Of a stretch of 47,500 bases of DNA, positions 41,720-47,500 are shown piece by piece. Position numbers and translations under genes: made by a program. Numbering within the stretch: the stretch's first letter is position 1; every line of letters begins with the position of its first letter. The DNA is from Flavipsychrobacter sp. Lineage in GTDB: Bacteria; Bacteroidota; Bacteroidia; Chitinophagales; Chitinophagaceae. The notes under the pieces were generated by a model, which searched no databases, was not told the DNA's origin, and worked only from the letters and a program-made list of their open reading frames with translations. Location: NCBI GenBank assembly GCA_024508935.1, contig JANINW010000062.1:67518-115017 (forward strand), read 5' to 3'.

Positions 41720-42484
41720 TTAGTTATGATCCACAGCCTTCATAACTACACCTGCCCCTGAACGGCATTTATTAGGATTGTTAGGGTCGTTGTTATTGAT
41801 AGCAGAAGCATCATAAGTCCAGTGATAGAATTCTCTGTATATCATGCCTACACCTTTAGCAAACACTTCTTTGCTGTAGGTACGGCTGGCATCCTGGCCT
41901 GGTATAGCTTCAGGATTGTTCTTGGTTTCATCCCTTTGCAGCACAGTTACGGTATGATCATATTTTACAGCACCATTATCATAGGTCTTGTCTACATCCA
42001 GGTACTGGTAATCCCAGTCATTATAATAGTGCAGGTCTGAATCAGCTACGTTTACATAAGCATTTCCTTTCCAGGTAAGGCCTTCCTGTACAGGGTAGCG
42101 CATTTTTATATAACGTTGTTCATCGTATACCAGTTCCAGTTCTTCACCTGTATTAGTAGCATACATTACCTTATGTGTTTCCCATGGTTCTTCTACTTTT
42201 TTACGTATGCGCACATCTATACGGTAAGATGCCCTGCCCAGCTCGTCAGTAAAAGTATCTGCCACCGTATACTTAAGCTGGCAATGGTAATAACGGGTTA
42301 CGCAATAGTAATTATCCCAGTAGGTTGAGTCCACATCGTATACTACATAGCTCCCCCTTTTCAATGGGAAATAATCAGAGCTTTCGGCCGCAATAATCTT
42401 CGCATCATCTGCCTTCTTGCACGCAAAATGTGCCACCGTCAAAACAACTGCCAGTAATAGTAATGGTAACGCCTTTTTATTCAT
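41720..42484 (-). CDS. Hypothetical lipoprotein
   Basis: With the ATG at 42484 the protein has 254 residues. A lipoprotein signal peptide with lipobox VAHFACKK is present. The mature part is beta-rich with many Tyr, Trp and Asp residues (SSDYFPLKRGSYVVYDVDST, VKYDHTVTVLQRDE, KGVGMIYREFYHWTYDAS). I know of similar Bacteroidota lipoproteins without assigned function. It ends 11 nt upstream of the S8 peptidase start and may be its partner (inference). An earlier ATG at 42496 is possible. Confidence 0.8.
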   Translation of the reverse strand: MNKKALPLLLLAVVLTVAHFACKKADDAKIIAAESSDYFPLKRGSYVVYDVDSTYWDNYYCVTRYYHCQLKYTVADTFTDELGRASYRIDVRIRKKVEEPWETHKVMYATNTGEELELVYDEQRYIKMRYPVQEGLTWKGNAYVNVADSDLHYYNDWDYQYLDVDKTYDNGAVKYDHTVTVLQRDETKNNPEAIPGQDASRTYSKEVFAKGVGMIYREFYHWTYDASAINNNDPNNPNKCRSGAGVVMKAVDHN

Positions 42485-42666
42485 AATCAGGTTCAAAAAC
42501 TGCGGTTATATCCGTAAATATAATTAAAGAACTGAAAAGTTAATAGTTTCTTACCGCTAAACAAAGCAAAATGTAAAATTTTAAACCCCGGAAAGCATAC
42601 TTATGTCATTTAGCTCCAATAAGGTCGAAGCTCCTGCGTATTTCCATAAAGGTTCAGTCTGAAAAC

Positions 42667-42695
42667 AAAAGACCATCCCGAAAGGATGGTCTTTT
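42667..42695. terminator. Bidirectional hairpin terminator
   Basis: A perfect 12-bp stem AAAAGACCATCC / GGATGGTCTTTT (42667-42678 and 42684-42695). It lies downstream of the minus-strand Mrp/ApbC gene, with a T-run on its minus side. The lipoprotein gene at 42484 runs away from it. Confidence 0.85.
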
Positions 42696-42718
42696 ACAAT
42701 AGTTTTATTAAGAACCAG

Positions 42719-43813
42719 TTATATTACACTGACCACTTTAGTCGGCTCCAGGTTGGCATTGCGAATCGATATATTACGCGCTACGTCCTGTGCCAGTTTG
42801 GTAAACAGGTTGTGGGTTATAGCTTCGTCATCCAGTATGGCCGGTATGCCTTTATCACCACCTTCGCGTATGCTTTGTACCAGTGGTATCTCACCCAGGA
42901 ACGGCATTTCAAACTGCTCAGCCATTTTTTGAGCCCCTCCTTTACCAAAGATGTAGTATTTATTCTCCGGCAGCTCTGCAGGTGTGAAATAAGCCATATT
43001 CTCCACTATGCCCAGTATAGGTATATTGATCTGTGGTTGCTTGAACATCATAATGGCTTTCTTAGCATCAGCTGCTGCAACGGCTTGCGGAGTAGACACG
43101 ATCACGGCACCTGTCACAGGTACGGCCTGTACCAATGTAAGGTGAACGTCGCCGGTGCCGGGTGGCAGGTCTATTACCAGGTAATCAAGTTCATCCCAGT
43201 ATACGTCGGTAACAAATTGTTTGAGCGCAGAACTGGCCATCGGGCCGCGCCATACTATGGCCTGTTTTTCGTCAACCAGCAGGCCTATGGACATTGCCTT
43301 GATACCATAACGTTCTATGGGCAGGATCATGCCCTTCCCGTTTATTTCCTGCATCATGGGTTTCTCATTACGTAAGCCAAGCATGATAGGAACAGATGGT
43401 CCGTATATATCGGCATCTAGCAGACCCACCTTAGCACCTTCCTGTGCCAGGCCTAAAGCAAGGTTCACAGATACGGTAGATTTTCCTACACCACCTTTCC
43501 CGGATGCTACCATGATGATATTCTTCACACCCGGCAGGACCGCCTTAGTGTCTTTACGGTTGCTGCCTACGTTAGAGGTCATGTGCACCGTTACTGCGGC
43601 CTCGCTATCTACATGCGTATGTATGGCCTTGATGCAATCTCTTTCTATCAGTTCTTTCAGCGGACAGGCAGGTGTAGTAAGCACTATGGTAAAGGATACA
43701 TTTTTGCCTTCTATCTCCACGTCCTGCACCATATTGAGCGTTACCAGGTCTTTGCCCAGGTCCGGCTCCTGCACATGCCCTAATGCCTGTAAAACCGCTT
43801 CTTTAGTAATCAT
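42719..43813 (-). CDS. apbC: Mrp/ApbC-type iron-sulfur P-loop ATPase
   Basis: The ATG at 43813 gives 364 residues. Residues ~1-90 are a MIP18/DUF59-like domain (VLQALGHVQEPDLGKDLVTL). The ATPase part has the deviant Walker A MVASGKGGVGKSTVSVNLA, the DADIYGPSVP switch I and DLPPGTGDVHLTL, all of the Mrp/NBP35 family. The CxxC cluster ligand expected near ENMAYF is absent: the segment reads ENMAYFTPAELPENKYYIFG. The family assembles or carries Fe-S clusters; here the usual bridging cluster site is not present. Transcribed alone. Confidence 0.92.
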   Translation of the reverse strand: MITKEAVLQALGHVQEPDLGKDLVTLNMVQDVEIEGKNVSFTIVLTTPACPLKELIERDCIKAIHTHVDSEAAVTVHMTSNVGSNRKDTKAVLPGVKNIIMVASGKGGVGKSTVSVNLALGLAQEGAKVGLLDADIYGPSVPIMLGLRNEKPMMQEINGKGMILPIERYGIKAMSIGLLVDEKQAIVWRGPMASSALKQFVTDVYWDELDYLVIDLPPGTGDVHLTLVQAVPVTGAVIVSTPQAVAAADAKKAIMMFKQPQINIPILGIVENMAYFTPAELPENKYYIFGKGGAQKMAEQFEMPFLGEIPLVQSIREGGDKGIPAILDDEAITHNLFTKLAQDVARNISIRNANLEPTKVVSVI

Positions 43814-43846
43814 ATAAACCTTTGTTAAATTGAACTGAAAGTGGCG

Positions 43847-43854
43847 CAAAAATA
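43847..43854 (-). promoter_or_regulatory. Likely -7 promoter element of the Mrp/ApbC gene
   Basis: On the minus strand TATTTTTG (43854-43847) matches TAnnTTTG. It lies 33 nt upstream of the ATG at 43813. No -33 box was found. Confidence 0.45.
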
Positions 43855-43949
43855 CGGCATTGCTCTTTCTTTGTGAACAGAAAAGCTATCGCATTTTCAA
43901 TACTTTTATCGCAAATATTGATAACAGGCAAAGAATGCAGCAAACACCG

Positions 43950-43957
43950 TAAATTTG
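43950..43957 (+). promoter_or_regulatory. -7 element close to the start codon
   Basis: TAAATTTG matches TAnnTTTG and ends 7 nt before the ATG at 43965. Transcription would begin at or next to the start codon, so the mRNA may have no leader. Confidence 0.4.
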
Positions 43958-43964
43958 GATAAGC

Positions 43965-44606
43965 ATGCGATTTAAAATAGGCACATATTTCCTGCTGGCT
44001 ATATGCAGTTTCTTCGCCTCTAAGGCTTTTGGCCAAGACCCTTACGAGAATATCATCCAGATAAATGGCGTGACCATGACGGCAGACAGCCTGCGTGCTG
44101 TACCTGATGTAACCGTATTGGTAAAAGGTAAGAACCGGGGCGTAATGTCGAGCAATAGTGGTGTTTTTTCTATCGTTGTGTATAAAGGAGATACACTGCA
44201 GTTCAGCGCACTTGGTTTCAGGGGTAAAGATTATGTAGTGCCTAAAGACCTGAAAGGCCACTATTTTTCATTGATACAATTAATGACGCAGGATACTTTT
44301 TACCTGCCCGAAACAATAGTACGTGCACTGCCTACAAAAGGACAGTTCGATTATGCATTCAAACACTGGAGTATTCCCGATGATCAATACGAAATAGCAC
44401 GTAAAAACACCAATGCACTTATGCTTAGAGCACTGGCTTATTCATTACCACGCGATGGACGCGAAAGCCAGGCAATGTACCAAAGCCAGCAGGCGCAGCA
44501 AGCTGTCTATTATGGACAGGTGAAGCCTATGAATGTATTAAACCCTTTGGCCTGGGCTGAATTTTTTGATGCCTGGAAACGTGGTGATTTCAGGAAGAAG
44601 TATTAA
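43965..44606 (+). CDS. Carboxypeptidase-regulatory-like domain protein
   Basis: This 213-residue protein has a signal peptide (FKIGTYFLLAICSFFASKAF) and a CarboxypepD_reg-like beta-sandwich domain (residues ~28-110: QINGVTMTADSLRAVPDVTV, NRGVMSSNSGVFSIVVYKGD, LQFSALGFRGKDYVVP). These domains often sit at the N-terminus of TonB-dependent receptors, but this protein ends after a short helical tail (LPTKGQFDYAFKHWSIPDDQ), so it stands alone. It probably sits in the periplasm or at the outer membrane. The role is unknown. Confidence 0.88.
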   Translation: MRFKIGTYFLLAICSFFASKAFGQDPYENIIQINGVTMTADSLRAVPDVTVLVKGKNRGVMSSNSGVFSIVVYKGDTLQFSALGFRGKDYVVPKDLKGHYFSLIQLMTQDTFYLPETIVRALPTKGQFDYAFKHWSIPDDQYEIARKNTNALMLRALAYSLPRDGRESQAMYQSQQAQQAVYYGQVKPMNVLNPLAWAEFFDAWKRGDFRKKY

Positions 44607-45012
44607 TACCCTCTTACTCTACTCTTACTTTTTCTTCTATTGGTGTAGCGTATCGCAGGGCATAATCATGCTCCCGCAAACTGTATTGAAACACCACCAT
44701 TTCGATCTAAAACAGAAGCAAATAATACTTTTATAATAGTATTCTTGCTGTTATAATCTATCGAAGATCCAGCATGCTACACATTGCAGGATATATCTCA
44801 TTTAAGACTTCGAGCTGCAATTCCCTCTTGTTATTCACAGAATATAATTGGTTTTATCACGCAATACTTGCCCTGATATTTATACTTGCTGCTGAGGACA
44901 CTCTTACTGGAAGCTTATCATTTATTAGATGCAAGATAAAAGCTATGCTATTATGAATGGTTTTGCAGAAGATATCGTGCAGGATATGGGATCCTTCACA
45001 TAGGTACACAAA
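44607..45012. other. Gene-free region before the rRNA operon end
   Basis: No credible gene is visible here. A 60-residue open frame at 44774-44956 has no start context or recognisable motif and is discounted. A small AT-rich inverted repeat, AATACT / AGTATT, lies near 44728-44745. Confidence 0.5.
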
Positions 45013-45043
45013 AAAAGCCATTCCTTTGTAAGGAATGGCTTTT
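45013..45043 (-). terminator. rRNA operon terminator
   Basis: A perfect 14-bp stem AAAAGCCATTCCTT / AAGGAATGGCTTTT (45013-45026 and 45030-45043) with a 3-nt loop is followed on the minus strand by a T-run. It lies 10 nt beyond the 5S rRNA 3' end and should end the rRNA transcript. Confidence 0.92.
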
Positions 45044-45053
45044 AGAATAAATA

Positions 45054-45160
45054 TGGCAGCTACCTACTCTCCCGCATTGTTGTGCAGTACCATCGGCCAT
45101 GGGGGGCTTAACTTCTCTGTTCGGAAAGGGAAGAGGTGAACACCCTCGGCAATACCACCA
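45054..45160 (-). rRNA. rrf: 5S ribosomal RNA
   Basis: About 107 nt, on the minus strand. The 5' TGGTGGT pairs with the 3' GCTGCCA, and internal segments typical of 5S (GAGGGTGTTCACCTCTTCCC, CCGAACAGAGAAGTTAAGCC, ATGCGGGAGAGTAGGT) are readable. It follows 23S rRNA by about 135 nt. Ends are accurate to a few bases. Confidence 0.95.
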
Positions 45161-45295
45161 TAAGACCTTATAGTTTTCAGTTATCTGGCTGCATAATTCA
45201 CTTACGACTTACGACTCACTACTTACGACTAATAAATAAGGTGACATATTGAGTAAAAGCAATTTCTAACGTTTTTATTGTAAAGAAAATAAAGT
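45161..45295 (-). other. 23S-5S spacer with short tandem repeats
   Basis: This spacer contains three copies of a CTTACGACT-type repeat (45201-45230: two adjacent copies, then a variant copy). It has no tRNA or coding sequence. It is otherwise AT-rich. Confidence 0.6.

Positions 45296-47500
<2,205 letters not shown>

Noticed and set aside
44774-44956. 60-residue open frame before the 5S rRNA
   Set aside because: No motif, no promoter match and no conservation can be claimed; composition is that of a non-coding AT-rich region.

Overview
The window looks like a chromosomal segment of a Bacteroidota bacterium, probably a Chitinophagaceae-type member (inference from gene content and signals, not a database search). 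The support is: three proteins with C-terminal type IX secretion sorting domains, several intergenic regions carrying the Bacteroidota promoter pattern (TTTG, about 20 nt, TAnnTTTG), few Shine-Dalgarno sequences, many AraC-type regulators of Bacteroidota architecture, and a CcmE of the CxxxY type. Most genes have moderate GC. Two (17954-19531 and 28302-29030) are visibly more AT-rich.

Layout. 1-8.5 kb is an accessory stretch of small stress or environment genes: three VOC proteins, an ArsR-SRPBCC-DoxX-YdeI-DUF4256 operon with a double operator over its promoter, an AraC/SDR pair, a DUF1772 protein and a second AraC regulator. 8.5-12 kb holds a T9SS cargo protein, a membrane protein/winged-helix regulator operon with a palindromic operator, and a SnoaL-like protein. 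12-17 kb is a possible redox or sulfur module: a Crp/Fnr regulator facing a GcvH-like protein (without the lipoyl lysine), a SAM methyltransferase and a SulP anion transporter, followed by a DGC-type zinc-binding protein and a hotdog thioesterase. FNR-like boxes lie in the two long gaps of this cluster. 17-20 kb has an AT-rich membrane-anchored TPR protein next to tRNA-Lys(TTT).

20-29 kb is mostly housekeeping: a PAS histidine kinase, CcmF and CcmE for cytochrome c maturation, a formimidoylglutamase-type ureohydrolase, a UMF1-type MFS transporter and a metallo-beta-lactamase-fold hydrolase. 29-32.7 kb is an AraC / hemerythrin / AraC / cytochrome c cluster. The hemerythrin gene and the second AraC gene share a nearly identical 17-bp element at exactly the same distance from their -7 boxes. 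32.7-44.6 kb has a secreted protein with two TonB C-terminal domains, a PD40 propeller protein, CrcB and MgtC back to back, OdhB, two T9SS cargo proteins, an RsmB-type RNA methyltransferase, a lipoprotein, an Mrp/ApbC ATPase and a carboxypeptidase-regulatory-like protein. 45.0-47.5 kb is the end of an rRNA operon on the minus strand: 5S and about 2.2 kb of the 3' part of 23S rRNA, cut by the window edge.

The most interesting signals are the shared AraC-type element around the hemerythrin gene, the Crp/Fnr-GcvH-like-SulP-DGC module, and the AT-rich TPR protein beside the tRNA. No CRISPR array, transposase, integrase or recognisable anti-phage system is visible.
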